This document shows positions 1-9,463 of a stretch of DNA of 64,000 bases, one piece after another. The notes under the pieces are model-generated. The model had not been told where the DNA came from. It made no database searches and was given only the letters and a program-made list of their open reading frames with translations. Made by a program: the position numbers and the translations under genes. This DNA is from Rebecca billardiae RCC1528 (Eukaryota; Haptophyta), in NCBI GenBank assembly GCA_965240325.2, contig OZ251226.1:2232001-2296000 (forward strand), read 5' to 3'. The first letter of the stretch is position 1. Each line of letters begins with the position of its first letter.

Positions 1-487
1 CGAGCGGCGCACCGCCACCAGTGCTCCCGCCGGGCGCGGCCGCCGATGACGGCAGCGTGTAGCCGCAGAAGACGTGTTGACGCGCGAGTGCGCGCAGCTC
101 ATCGTCCGAGCACTCGCCCAGGCTGCCGCGGTGCGCGAGGTCCGGGCGCGCGAGCGGGATGCGCAGGTCGATGAAGATGGAGGGCGTCTGCATGTTGTGC
201 ACGCGCTCGTCCGCGTCCGTCGTGTGCTCCCACCCACCAACGAAGAGAGGGCGGCTCCACACGCCCACCAGCGACGAGCACACGCGTGCCTGGGCGCGCC
301 ACGCTCGGAACTGCTCGCGTGTGGTGCCGTTGCGCAGGTGGTAGTGCGGCAGCTCGGTCTCGTCGAAAGGGAAGCCACGCTCAGGTGTGTACAGCGCTTC
401 CGCCCGCCCGCCACCCGTGAGGATGCGCCCCTGCTGCGCGGACCAGCCCAGCACGCGCGTGGACATCAGCCGGCGTGACGCCATCAT
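1..487 (-). CDS. Conserved hypothetical protein, truncated by the window edge
   Basis: Reading the minus strand from the ATG pair at 487-482 gives an uninterrupted frame of about 162 codons that runs off the left edge, so the gene is partial at its 3' end. The protein begins MMASRRLMSTRVLGW. It contains a block around residues 75-125 (WEHTTDADERVHNMQ, then SIFIDLRIPLARP) and a segment near residue 140 (ELRALARQHVFCGYT). The aromatic-rich pattern with a 'FIDLRIP' strand looks like a soluble conserved domain rather than low-complexity noise; it loosely recalls small lipocalin-like or HRI1-like eukaryotic proteins, but I do not recognise it with confidence. No signal peptide or membrane segment is visible. 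The tail entering the edge (SSAAAPGGSTGGGAP) is low complexity and may be the start of a linker. Confidence 0.6.
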   Translation of the reverse strand, partial: MMASRRLMSTRVLGWSAQQGRILTGGGRAEALYTPERGFPFDETELPHYHLRNGTTREQFRAWRAQARVCSSLVGVWSRPLFVGGWEHTTDADERVHNMQTPSIFIDLRIPLARPDLAHRGSLGECSDDELRALARQHVFCGYTLPSSAAAPGGSTGGGAPL

Positions 488-854
488 CGGTGATCGGGCA
501 TTTACAGCGAGCGCCATCAGATCGCCGTCCGGCAGCGCATCTGCAGTTCTTCGTCCGGAGAACCCGCGAGCCCGCTCGCGGCCGCGTGCAGTCTGTAGCT
601 AGTGCACAGCATCAGGCCTCAGAATAGCTTACTGTACGTACTGTCACTCAGATTCACAATCACATGGGAACGTTATGATCAAGTGACAACGTGTCTGAAC
701 GCCCGCGCCAGTGACAGCCTGGCTGTCTGCTGATGACGTCTGCGCCCGCTGCCCGAGCAAGGGCTTCAGCACTGATGCTTAATGAGTAGCGTAGTCGCGC
801 TTGGCAGCAGGACGTCTGGGCTCTGGCCCGTGGAGTGCCGCGTCAGCCGCCGAG
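488..854. other. Intergenic spacer
   Basis: About 370 bases between the starts and stops of two minus-strand genes. It has moderate GC compared with its neighbours and contains short AT-containing stretches (for example near 620-670) but I see no gene, repeat or clear regulatory motif in it. Confidence 0.5.
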
Positions 855-3675
855 TCAGCGTGATGCGCCGGCGAGCGCCGCCCACGGCGGCGGCGGCTCG
901 TCGGGCGGCGGCACCTTCTTGGGGAAGTCGGCCCAGTACACGCGCGCCGCCTCGCCGACGACCTTGCGCACCGTGCCCGGCTCGACACCCGCGATGGCGG
1001 GCAGGCCGCCCGCGCCGCCCTCGCCTGGCGCGCCGTCGAGCGTGAGGACGACGATCGGCGGCCTCCGGCCCGGCGCCACGGCCTCGATCGCGGCGGTGAG
1101 CCGGGCCAGGTCGATCTGCGGGCCTGTGGGCGCGCGCGCGCCGCCCGCCGGCGTGGCGTCGGCGAGGACGGCGCGCACGGGCACGCGCGCGATCTGCTCA
1201 TCCTCCGCGCCGCTCGCGAGCGCGCGCGCGGTGCGCTCGCCCAGCTCCGTGGCGGTCGCCTCCAGCACCTGGTGGTGCACCATCGGCACGCGATTGTTGA
1301 ACCAGTTCTCGCGCACTTTCGGGCCGAAGATGGGGTGGCAGCACAGGCCGGGCGGGTGCCCCTCGGGCTGCGCGGCGCGGCACGGGCCCATCAGCGCGCC
1401 GACGCCGTTGTCGAACGGCCACGGCCAGCCGGGCGTCTGCCGGATGTTGTGGAAGCTTCCGGGAAACCGCGGGATCCACTGCGCGCGGCAGTCGACCAGG
1501 GGCTCGACGGCCGCGCGCCCGAGCTGCGCGCCGAGGACGGCCAGCCGGGTGCGGAGCAGGCCGTTCCACTCGATGAAGGCGCGCTTGCTGTGGATCGGCG
1601 TGTGCAGCGGCGGGCCCGAGATCGCGAGCAGCCTCGGCGCCGGGCCGCGCACCAGCGGCAGCAGCGAGGGGAGGATGGCCCCCATCGGGCGCGTGCCGCG
1701 CACGCGCTGCGCGACCTCTGCCGAGACATCGTCAGACTCATAGTGCCACCACGCGAGCGACTGCATCGCCTCGGCCTTGGAGAGGCAGCCGACGAAGTGC
1801 GTGATCATCGGCGGCGTGTTGATCCAGTGCCCGCTCCACCCGGCGATCTCGCCCGTCGCAGTGCCGTGCCACGTCGAGAGCGCAGGCGCCGTGAGCAGCG
1901 CGATCGTCTCGGCCGCGGGCGCGGGCGCACCCGGCAGCGAGGCGCCATCCCGGTCTGGCAGGATCGAGCCGCGGCCGGCGCGCGAGAGAGGCAGGTTGAG
2001 CTCGTGCCATGGCGGCGGCGGCTGGTCCAGCGCAGGCACGCCGTCGCGCGTCGAGCCGAGCGCGCTGCCGTGCCACGGGGCGTGCGGGGCGAGGGCAGCG
2101 GGCGGTGCGCGAGCGGTGAGCGCGCGCGCGGCGCGGGAGGGCGGCGCGGCGCAGGACTGGCGCCGCGCGCGCACGCGGTGCGCGCGCACACCGCCTGCTG
2201 GGCAGGTCCCTGAAGCGGGCGCACTCGTTCATGTCCGCGCCCGCCAGCAGCGCGTCGAAGCGCCGGCCGTCCAGCACCTTGTGAGAGGCGTAGGGCATGC
2301 GGTGGATCACCTTGCGACCGCAGAACGCTGAGGTCAGTACGTCCTGAGGGAGAGAGAGCGCGCGGTCGCACGCGCGCGCAGAGCGGCGGGCGGCGCGTCG
2401 CGCAGAGCGGCGGGCGGCGCGTGAGCGCGAGCGCGAGCGCGCGCGGCGCGGCACACAGCCGCCGCGCGCAGAGCCCGTCGACGCGCAGTCGGCGAGCGCG
2501 CGCAGCGCACGGTACCGCGCCCCGCGCTCCACACCGCGCCCGGCACGCACGCGCGCGGCGGGGCGAGCAGCGCGCGGCACCTGATAGTACTTCTGGTCGC
2601 GCGCGCCGGTGAAGGCGATGTGATGGGGCGGGCCGGTGATGCCCGCCTCGTCCATCGGCCTCCAGAACGTGCCGTTCATCCCGAACACCGCCTCGCCGCC
2701 GAGGCACACGTCCATCTCGCGGTACACCACCTCGCGCAGCACGCGCTCCACCTGTCCGCCCGGCGTGCAGTTGTGCAAGTACAGGAAGCCATTGTTCACC
2801 TCGGACGCGGCGAACGAGCCGTCGGAGGTGATCACGACGTGGTGCTTCGCCAGCGCGGCGGAGTGCAGGATCGCGTACGGGTCGCCGTGCACGATCATGT
2901 CCCCGTCGAGCGCCATCACGTTCACGCGCAGCCGGATCAGCCGGGCCAAATAATGGTGGCGGATGAACCACAGTCTCTCGATGAACGCCCACTTGGCCAC
3001 CGGGCCGTCGTCGGCCTTGCACCCCTCCATGTCCCACGAGGACCAGCCGCACGAGATGCCGTACCGCGAGGTGGCGAGCGCGTCGCAGTGCGCCTTCGAC
3101 ATCACGATCACCATCGAGTGGTCGATGCCGATGTCGCGCAGGCTGAAGAGCAGATTGGCCGCCCACGCCGTGCCCGCCTCGTTTGCGTATGTGAGCACGA
3201 GCTCGCCATTGTAGCTGCGCGTGGCCACGGCGCGCTCGAGCTCGCCCGGCGCCTCAAGGTCGCCGCCATGATACACCGCCAGCTTGCCCACGCTGCGGAA
3301 GCGCTCGCTCACCGCGTAGCCCCCAGGCGGCGGCGTGTGCATGGGCGGGTTGAGCGTTGCGTTGGATCGCAAGCCCGCCGTCGCCGCCGTCGCCGCCGCC
3401 GACGGCGCGGCGTGCTGGGCCGCGGGCGTCGCGCCGGCCAGTCGTGCAGGCGCCGAGGCAATCGCGCCCACGCTCGGCACGCTCCCCTGCGCGTCGCTCG
3501 CGAACGAGCCTGCGGGCCGCGAGGCGTGCGTGCTGGCCCACACCTGAGCGCCAAACACATTCATCTGCAAATACACGATGAGTACGGCGCCGAGGGAGGC
3601 GACGAGCACGAAGCTTTGCCAGATTGAGCCCACGCGCTCGACATCGGTGCGTGCCGTCACGGCGCGCGGCGCCAT
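855..3675 (-). CDS. Type II membrane glycosyltransferase-like protein (nucleotide-diphospho-sugar transferase fold), 3 exons
   Basis: Probable Golgi or ER transferase moving a sugar from a nucleotide-sugar donor onto a glycan or protein. Exons read 3675-2581, 2343-2192 and 2064-855; introns are 237 and 127 nt with gtgcc/gtgtg donors and cag acceptors, and the exon sum (2457 nt) is a whole number of codons, giving 818 aa. Start is the ATG at 3675 (MAPRAVTART). Residues 19-40 form one hydrophobic anchor behind a short basic N-terminus, as in type II Golgi enzymes; a Ser/Ala/Pro stem follows. The catalytic region begins near residue 155 and carries a DxD metal/nucleotide-sugar motif (ALDGDMIVHGDPY, D257-D259) typical of the PF03407-like family. 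The C-terminal 400 residues (WPWPFDNGVGALMGPC, a Cys/Trp-rich block) are probably a second lumenal domain. The acceptor substrate cannot be told. One arm of a large inverted repeat starts 86 bp upstream. Confidence 0.75.
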
Positions 3676-3760
3676 CGGTGCGCGCACGGGAAAGCGGGAG
3701 GCTCTCACGAGCGGGCGTTGCTCGTCCGCATCCGGGCGCGGCGCCGAACTCCAGCCAAGG

Positions 3761-4158
3761 GAGTCAAGGGTGCCCGCGCCCCAGTGGCGCGCTCGCCGGA
3801 TGTGAGGATACACCTTTTTGCCCGCGGCCTGCGGCGGGCGGCGGCGAGGGCGTGCTCCGCTGGCGGGGCGAGCGCACGGGGCACGGCGCTGCGGGCGCGG
3901 ATGTGCCCGCGAAGCCGGCGCGTGCAGACGGGCTGTTGCGGGAGAGTATTCGGCGCCCTCCTGCGCCGCGCGACTTGCGCCACGCCTCTTTCGCCTCGGC
4001 TCAGAGCAGCGCGCACGCACGCGCCGCCTCAAGGCCAGCCTTGCCGCGCCGCAGCCGGCCGCGCGCGCGCCGTGCGCGGCGCGGTCGGGAAGGAACGGGC
4101 GCTGCTGCCGGGCGAGATGGCAAACGCATGTGCGCACGCCACGCCGCCCCGCGGCGCC
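3761..4158 (+). repeat. Left arm of a 398-bp inverted repeat
   Basis: Bases 3761-4158 are the reverse complement of 4462-4859 over the full 398 bases, with only two differences that I found by eye (one in each of two GC-rich tracts near 4024 and 4143). The arm begins with gagtcaagggtgcccgcgcc and ends at a ggcgcc site. It lies just upstream of the glycosyltransferase start (3675), so it probably contains that gene's promoter and 5' leader. The 303-base spacer 4159-4461 between the arms contains no recognisable gene. Open frames inside the arm have exact counterparts in the other arm and are best treated as shadows of the repeat. Confidence 0.95.
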
Positions 4159-4461
4159 TTGATGAGCGTGTCGTCGGTCTGTTTGCATGCCTCTTCGACT
4201 TGTCACAAATGGTGTGCACGGCTGCGCGGTCGTGACCCTTGTTGGGACGATCATTGAGACACAGAATAGTGCCAGACGGGCACGCGGGCTACTCTTACAT
4301 GCATGTTCATCACCGCGTGTTCATGTAGAAGTGCTGGGTGCGACGCTTTCCTCGCGCTGATGCTCTTTCATCATCTTCTGCGAGCTCAGGTCTGGCTTCG
4401 TGCACGACAAGTGATCAGCACTCGTCAACAGCTGTGCGGATCCGTTCTCGTGCTCTTTCGC

Positions 4462-4859
4462 GGCGCCGCGGGGCGGCATGGCGTGCGCACATGCGTTTGC
4501 CATCTCGCCCGGCAGCAGCGCCCGTTCCTTCCCGACCGCGCCGCGCACGGCGCGCGCGCGGCCGGCTGCGGCGCGGCAAGGCTGGCCTTGAGGCGGCGCG
4601 AGCGTGCGCGCTGCTCTGAGCCGAGGCGAAAGAGGCGTGGCGCAAGTCGCGCGGCGCAGGAGGGCGCCGAATACTCTCCCGCAACAGCCCGTCTGCACGC
4701 GCCGGCTTCGCGGGCACATCCGCGCCCGCAGCGCCGTGCCCCGTGCGCTCGCCCCGCCAGCGGAGCACGCCCTCGCCGCCGCCCGCCGCAGGCCGCGGGC
4801 AAAAAGGTGTATCCTCACATCCGGCGAGCGCGCCACTGGGGCGCGGGCACCCTTGACTC
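4462..4859 (-). repeat. Right arm of the 398-bp inverted repeat
   Basis: Reverse-complement partner of 3761-4158. It ends abruptly at gcacccttgactc, after which a copy of a different dispersed repeat begins at once (4863). If the left arm is the promoter of the glycosyltransferase, this arm is a displaced inverted copy with no gene attached: I see no transferase coding sequence to its right. Confidence 0.95.
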
Positions 4860-4862
4860 ATT

Positions 4863-4925
4863 CTATGATTTAACGACACAGGTAGGACGGCGCAGGTCTC
4901 CTGATTCGTCGTCGGCAGTGCCCGA
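4863..4925 (-). repeat. Copy 1 of a dispersed repeat with a conserved short peptide frame
   Basis: This stretch (tatgatttaacgacacagg, then cgcag and tctcctgattcgtc) aligns with 22424-22485 at roughly 80% by eye. On the minus strand both copies keep the same open frame: here TNQETCAVLPVSLNH, there TNQESCALVPVSLNH. Differences therefore look partly synonymous or conservative, as expected for a relic of a coding element. Each copy directly abuts the end of another repeat (the 398-bp inverted repeat here, a small transposon-like element there). Confidence 0.6.
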
Positions 4926-5097
4926 TCGTCGACACGAAGTCGGCGCTGGTGGCAGAGCATAGCCTGAACCGCGATCGAATGGCTTGAGCGCGGCCTTGAG
5001 CTGCTGGAGCGCGATCCACCTGCGCTGCGCGGCTCGCATGGACCTGCTGTGCCCCGAGCGAGGGCGAGGGTGCAGGTCCGGATGTCAGACGGCCGTC

Positions 5098-5868
5098 TCA
5101 GCCGCTGGGCCCTGGCGGGTGATCCGGCGGTGATGTAGTCGTCCCCGTGTGCCCTGCGCGGCCGCGTGCGCGCTTGCCGCTCTGCTCAGCTGGCTTGCTG
5201 GCGGCGGCTGGCGCTGCTGCGGCGTGCAGGGTACGCTTTGCCCCCGACTGCTGCGCATCCTCGTCGTCCGAGTCGTCGTCCATGGACGAGTCTCGGTCCG
5301 CGTGGGGGACAGCAGCTGGAGCAGGCGCAGGTGCTGCGGGCAGAGAGGCCGCCAGCCGCGCCGCCTTGCGCTCCTGGCGTTTCTCGACGGCGCGCCGCGA
5401 CGAGGTGCGGCGGCTCGATGGAGATCGAATCCGCCTGCCTTGCGCGTCACGCCGAGGCCCGCGCTTCCCGCGCCGAGGCTTCTTCTTCCGCTTCTGAGAG
5501 TGCTGCTGCTCGCCGTTTGCAGCCTGCACTCCAGTACCCGAGCCCTGCGCGGCGAGCGCGCGCGCCGGCGGAGCCGACTTGCGCGCTCGGCGCGGGGCGG
5601 GATGCAGGGGAGCTTTAGAAGGCGCGCCACCACCTCCCTCGCGCCGCTGGCTGCCACCAGCGGGGGTTCCCTGTGGAGAAGCATCAGGCCCTTGTGCATC
5701 AGGCGGACGCACAGACACCGTCAGACGGACACTCCCATCTGGCAGGAGGGAGATGTGCACCGCGCGCGGGAGGCCGTCGGCGGCGGTGAGCCTTGCTGCG
5801 TCACGCCAAAGGCGGACGTAGAGGCGCACCCAACGATCCGACAGCCCCTCGGGCAGCAGCGCAGTCAC
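5098..5868 (-). CDS. Uncertain basic, low-complexity protein
   Basis: An open frame of 257 codons with no ATG near its 5' end; the frame is open further upstream as well (through about 5930), so a start exon may be missing or the gene may be a relic. The first 50 residues are the best coding candidate: EGLSDRWVRLYVRLW followed by an alternating strand pattern ending in SVRLTVSVRPPDA. The rest is Pro/Ala/Arg-rich, with a lysine/arginine cluster (QKRKKKPRRGKR) that could be a nuclear localisation signal and an acidic patch (MDDDSDDEDAQQ). I recognise no family. It could be the tail of a mobile-element protein or a non-coding frame kept open by high GC. Confidence 0.3.
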   Translation of the reverse strand: MTALLPEGLSDRWVRLYVRLWRDAARLTAADGLPRAVHISLLPDGSVRLTVSVRPPDAQGPDASPQGTPAGGSQRREGGGGAPSKAPLHPAPRRARKSAPPARALAAQGSGTGVQAANGEQQHSQKRKKKPRRGKRGPRRDAQGRRIRSPSSRRTSSRRAVEKRQERKAARLAASLPAAPAPAPAAVPHADRDSSMDDDSDDEDAQQSGAKRTLHAAAAPAAASKPAEQSGKRARGRAGHTGTTTSPPDHPPGPSG

Positions 5869-5931
5869 GTCGAGGCCCCACTGGGCGCAGGAATTTCGGG
5901 TGGGGATTTTCTTTTCCGAATATGTTGGTGA

Positions 5932-7487
5932 TGCCGTCAGAGCACCACCAACCTCTGCCGCTGGCGGCTGCGCTGACAGCGCGCTGGGCGGCGCTGGAGG
6001 GGCGAGATGGGCGCCGACTGCGCGCCCTCCTGCGGTAGTTGCGTGCCCGCGAAGGCGGTGCGCGTGGTTGAGCGCGGCTGAAGAGCAGCCATTTGCGTCG
6101 TTCTACCGCTCGCCGTTCGGAATCACTGCATCCGCCGCGCCTCAGGCCATCGCGTGCGCCGCACCAACAAGGAAGTTGTGTGCATTCCTCGGCTGACTGC
6201 ACGCGTGCCGCGAGCAGCGGCGTCGGCGTCCGGCACTTGGTTGCACCGGGCAATGTCCAGGTAGTTTATGCACGCGGCATCGCTCGTCACAGTACGCTGC
6301 CTGGCATACGCATCTGCACGGGTCACACAGCCGTCAAAAGGCATGATCGAGCATCACGCAGCGGTTGGCATCGACCTACGGCGAGGGTCATGTGAGCATG
6401 CAAAGCACGGACATGCGCCCTTCTGGATAGTGATGTAGTGAGCATATTCCCGCGTGAAAGGAGCGCGCGCCATTCAGGCACCGGAAGCGGCGTCGGGGCT
6501 GGATGCTCACGTCTTAGGCAGGCTGATGCTGCCTTCCGGCTGCACGGGTGCGTCTATCAAGGCTGACCGTGTGTGCACGATGCGCACCGTCAAGTTCGAC
6601 ACGAACGTCCAGACGTGAGCTACTGCTTGACAAGGTAGTATACACACATTCATACACGCGCCGTGTCATCCGAGGAGGCACATACACGCAGGCCATCATG
6701 GGCCTCGTTCAGGTATATTCTGCATCAGCACGCATGCATGCACGTACTAGCTCGGGCCAAGATTGACGTCGGAGCACGAGTCAGGGAGTTCAATGCCGGG
6801 GCAGAGCTGGACAGCGGTCACGTGTGTGGCCACTCCGCGCGAGCGCACATGCTCCGCGTCACCGCATATCAGCATGGCGTGCGCTGCAACGTCATCGTCG
6901 GGCCAGAGCGCTTGTTCGACCAATCGGCTCGTATGAATGATGCAATCAGCACACCTGAACGCAGCTGTTCGGACCCGCGCTCATGCGCGGCGGCGCAAGG
7001 TAGCGCAGTGCGTACAGCGTAGGCCTCGCCGCGCGGAAGCGCATGCTCCGTGTGTGTCTCGCCTCGCATGGCGCACGCGGGCGAGGCTGGCCGTGTGGCG
7101 GTGTGCACAGACAAGTGCTGGCCCGAGGCAAGTACAGCCGAATGCGATGCGCGGCGCGAAGCGGCGAATGGCACTTCAGCACGACTGCCCAGCCTAGCTC
7201 GCCGGCTCTGCGCTCGCGGGATCGTCCACACGCACGGGAGCGCGGCGCCGTCGCCCGCTCGCCCGAGACGCGCGCGTCCGCCGCGCAGCGCGCGGCTGAA
7301 TAAATGCAAGGCGGAAATAAAAAGCGCGCCGATTTTCTGATTTCTCCGACCCTGGGTGCCGTGTCCCCAGTGGTTGCTCCAGCAAGCCTTGGTCAGGCTT
7401 GAGCTTGCAAAGCACCGCACCAGGCGTCCGGCTTGCTTGCGCTTCAGCAAGGGGCTTCAGTGGCTTCGTCTTTCGTCAGGCTGGAGC
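5932..7487. other. Gene-poor region
   Basis: About 1.5 kb without a coding frame that I trust. GC is lower than in neighbouring genes around 6400-6700. The last 200 bases before 7488 probably hold the promoter and leader of the small secreted protein that follows. Open frames here are short, repeat-poor and lack domain-like composition. Confidence 0.5.
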
Positions 7488-7904
7488 ATGGCGGAGTTGA
7501 GCAGAAGATGGGCACTCATCGTGCTCGCGCTGTGCTGGCCAGTGGGCGTGGCGGCCAAGGCCGCAAGGAACGAAGCCTTCGACGGCGAGCCGCCAGCACG
7601 CACGCCGCTCGACGTGGACAGTGAAGAGGTCGAGCAGGCCCTGCGGTACGTCATGACGGAGATGAAGCGCCTGTCCAACAAGTATCGGTACATCACGCTC
7701 ACGCGCTGCCACACTGCCGAGCAGGGCCCAGCCAACTTTGACGGTGTGAACATATTCCTCGACCTTGAATTCGACATGCTTCGTAACCAGCCGTCGCGGC
7801 ACGACGTGATCGTTTTCAAGGACGAGGACCGCTCGATCACCGGCATGGCCATCGACGAGTTCCCGGAGGTGCGCTTCCGGGAGCTGCCAGACCCGCCCGT
7901 GTGA
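7488..7904 (+). CDS. Small secreted protein, possibly cystatin-like fold
   Basis: The ATG at 7488 gives 138 aa: a clear signal peptide (MAELSRRWALIVLALCWPVGVAA, cleavage expected near residue 23-24) and a mature domain of about 115 residues. That domain starts with a helix (DSEEVEQALRYVMTEMKRLS), followed by strands such as YRYITLTRC and GVNIFLDLEFDM, then a short tail. One helix followed by a twisted sheet, and a strand of the 'xGxNxFLxLEF' type, resemble cystatin-like secreted domains; I do not see the QxVxG inhibitor loop intact, so protease inhibition is not implied. There is a single Cys in the mature part (TRCHTAE). The frame is open 44 codons further upstream, but the signal peptide fixes the start. 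No intron is needed. Confidence 0.65.
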   Translation: MAELSRRWALIVLALCWPVGVAAKAARNEAFDGEPPARTPLDVDSEEVEQALRYVMTEMKRLSNKYRYITLTRCHTAEQGPANFDGVNIFLDLEFDMLRNQPSRHDVIVFKDEDRSITGMAIDEFPEVRFRELPDPPV

Positions 7905-8835
7905 AGGCACTATCACTGCCCACGGCCGGTGCGAAATCGCCTTCACGGTAGTATCCACGTTATGGCGAGCGCGATGACGACGCCGGTGCGTGGGGTGTCC
8001 GCTGCCGTGCAAACAGGGATGGCCGCGGCACTACCCCGGCTCGGCGGATCGGCTGGCGCCACCCGTAGGCCGTAATTAATGACGACATTTATATATGACC
8101 GCGTTCCGCGGTCCTTTTCTGCATAGAATCAACGCAGTTGGGGGCCCGCGGTGGCCGTGCAATCGCGGCTCTCCGCCGTAGTGGCAGTTCGCCAGTTGAA
8201 GTCGGTTCTGAGATGACTGAAGCTATATTAGTCCGACCGTCGCCCTGCCTGCGCGACAGCGAGACTCATTCAGTATTCACACTTCACACAATCACAGCAG
8301 CGGACCTGAGACCGCACCCGGCACCGGTCGTCAAATCGGACGTCCGTCTGACAACTAGCTGCCAAATGTCCAACTGGCTGATCAGCTCGGATCCGACCCG
8401 TCCGCGATCGTGCCATCGGCATCGGAATTACTACTAGTAGCTGCCAAACTGTGTCCAACTCTGGCTGATCAGCTCGGATCCGACCCGTCCGCGATCGTGC
8501 CGAGTGAGTCGTGCCGCGGAGCTCGGAGTACTGAAGGAGTCGGGTGTGACAGCAGGGTGCTTTAGCGCTGCGGCCCGTGCCAGCCAACGACCAGACGTAC
8601 TCTGGCCACTTGACCCGTTGCACGGGTGAGTGACCGTACGCCCTGCCTAGTGCCTACCGCGCGCGCCGCGCGACCGGCGACTCGGGGTGATGGAGAGCGG
8701 ATGGCGACAGCAGCAGCAGTCCTCATGAAGACGATGAAACTGGCGGCACGGGTGCACGAGGTGGCAGGCGAAAGCGCGCCGACGAGACCGCATTTGACAC
8801 ACCTGAGCCGCACGCGCGTGCCGTCGCCGAGCGGC
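7905..8835. other. Non-coding spacer before the tandem repeat
   Basis: No gene recognised. It holds a pair of direct repeats (listed separately) and short AT-rich tracts near 8070-8100 (taattaatgacgacatttatatatg) of the kind seen downstream of genes here. Confidence 0.45.
8366..8500 (+). repeat. Short direct repeat pair, about 50 bp
   Basis: The block ctgatcagctcggatccgac ccgtccgcgatcgtgcc occurs at about 8379-8415 and again at about 8463-8499, each preceded by a related gccaaa-tgtccaact segment. Unit spacing is 84 bases. The two copies differ by a few bases and a small indel at their left ends, so this is a recent local duplication. Confidence 0.8.
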
Positions 8836-9463
8836 GAGCGCTGCAAACGCGCAACCGTACCGCGCGCGCCACGACGGCGCGGCACTAGCTGATGCAGGCC
8901 GTACTGCCGGCACTGCTTCTGCGATCATGCGCCACGGTCGCAGCTGACTGCGTGAGCAGCAAGCGGGAGGCGGGTCCGGAGGCACGTGCAGGCGCCGTCC
9001 CGCATATCCGCCATCGCCCATCGTGCCGGGGCACGTCACCTCCGGAGCGCTGCAAACGCGCAACCGTACCGCGCGCGCCACGACGGCGCGGCACTAGCTG
9101 ATGCAGGCCGTACTGCCGGCACTGCTTCTGCGATCATGCGCCACGGTCGCAGCTGACTGCGTGAGCAGCAAGCGGGAGGCGGGTCCGGAGGCACGTGCAG
9201 GCGCCGTCCCGCATATCCGCCATCGCCCATCGTGCCGGGGCACGTCACCTCCGGAGCGCTGCAAACGCGCAACCGTACCGCGCGCGCCACGACGGCGCGG
9301 CACTAGCTGATGCAGGCCGTACTGCCGGCACTGCTTCTGCGATCATGCGCCACGGTCGCAGCTGACTGCGTGAGCAGCAAGCGGGAGGCGGGTCCGGAGG
9401 CACGTGCAGGCGCCGTCCCGCATATCCGCCATCGCCCATCGTGCCGGGGCACGTCACCTCCGA
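8836..9463 (+). repeat. Tandem repeat, three units of 209 bp
   Basis: The unit starting gagcgctgcaaacgcgcaac recurs at 8836, 9045 and 9254, an exact spacing of 209 bases, and the array ends near 9463 where the sequence changes to cgacgatccgg. By eye the units are identical or nearly so. 209 is not a multiple of three, and identical short open frames in each unit (start 8892, 9101, 9310) all end within the unit, so the array is not a repeated protein domain. No palindromic or spacer architecture of a CRISPR array is present. Confidence 0.95.

Noticed and set aside
3705-4962. Several 100-220 codon frames in the inverted-repeat arms, present in both arms
   Set aside because: Their duplication follows from the DNA palindrome; no domain-like content, so identity is not evidence of coding.
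8836-9463. CRISPR-like or repeat-domain interpretation of the 209-bp array
   Set aside because: Units are directly adjacent with no spacers, far longer than CRISPR repeats, and the period breaks the reading frame.
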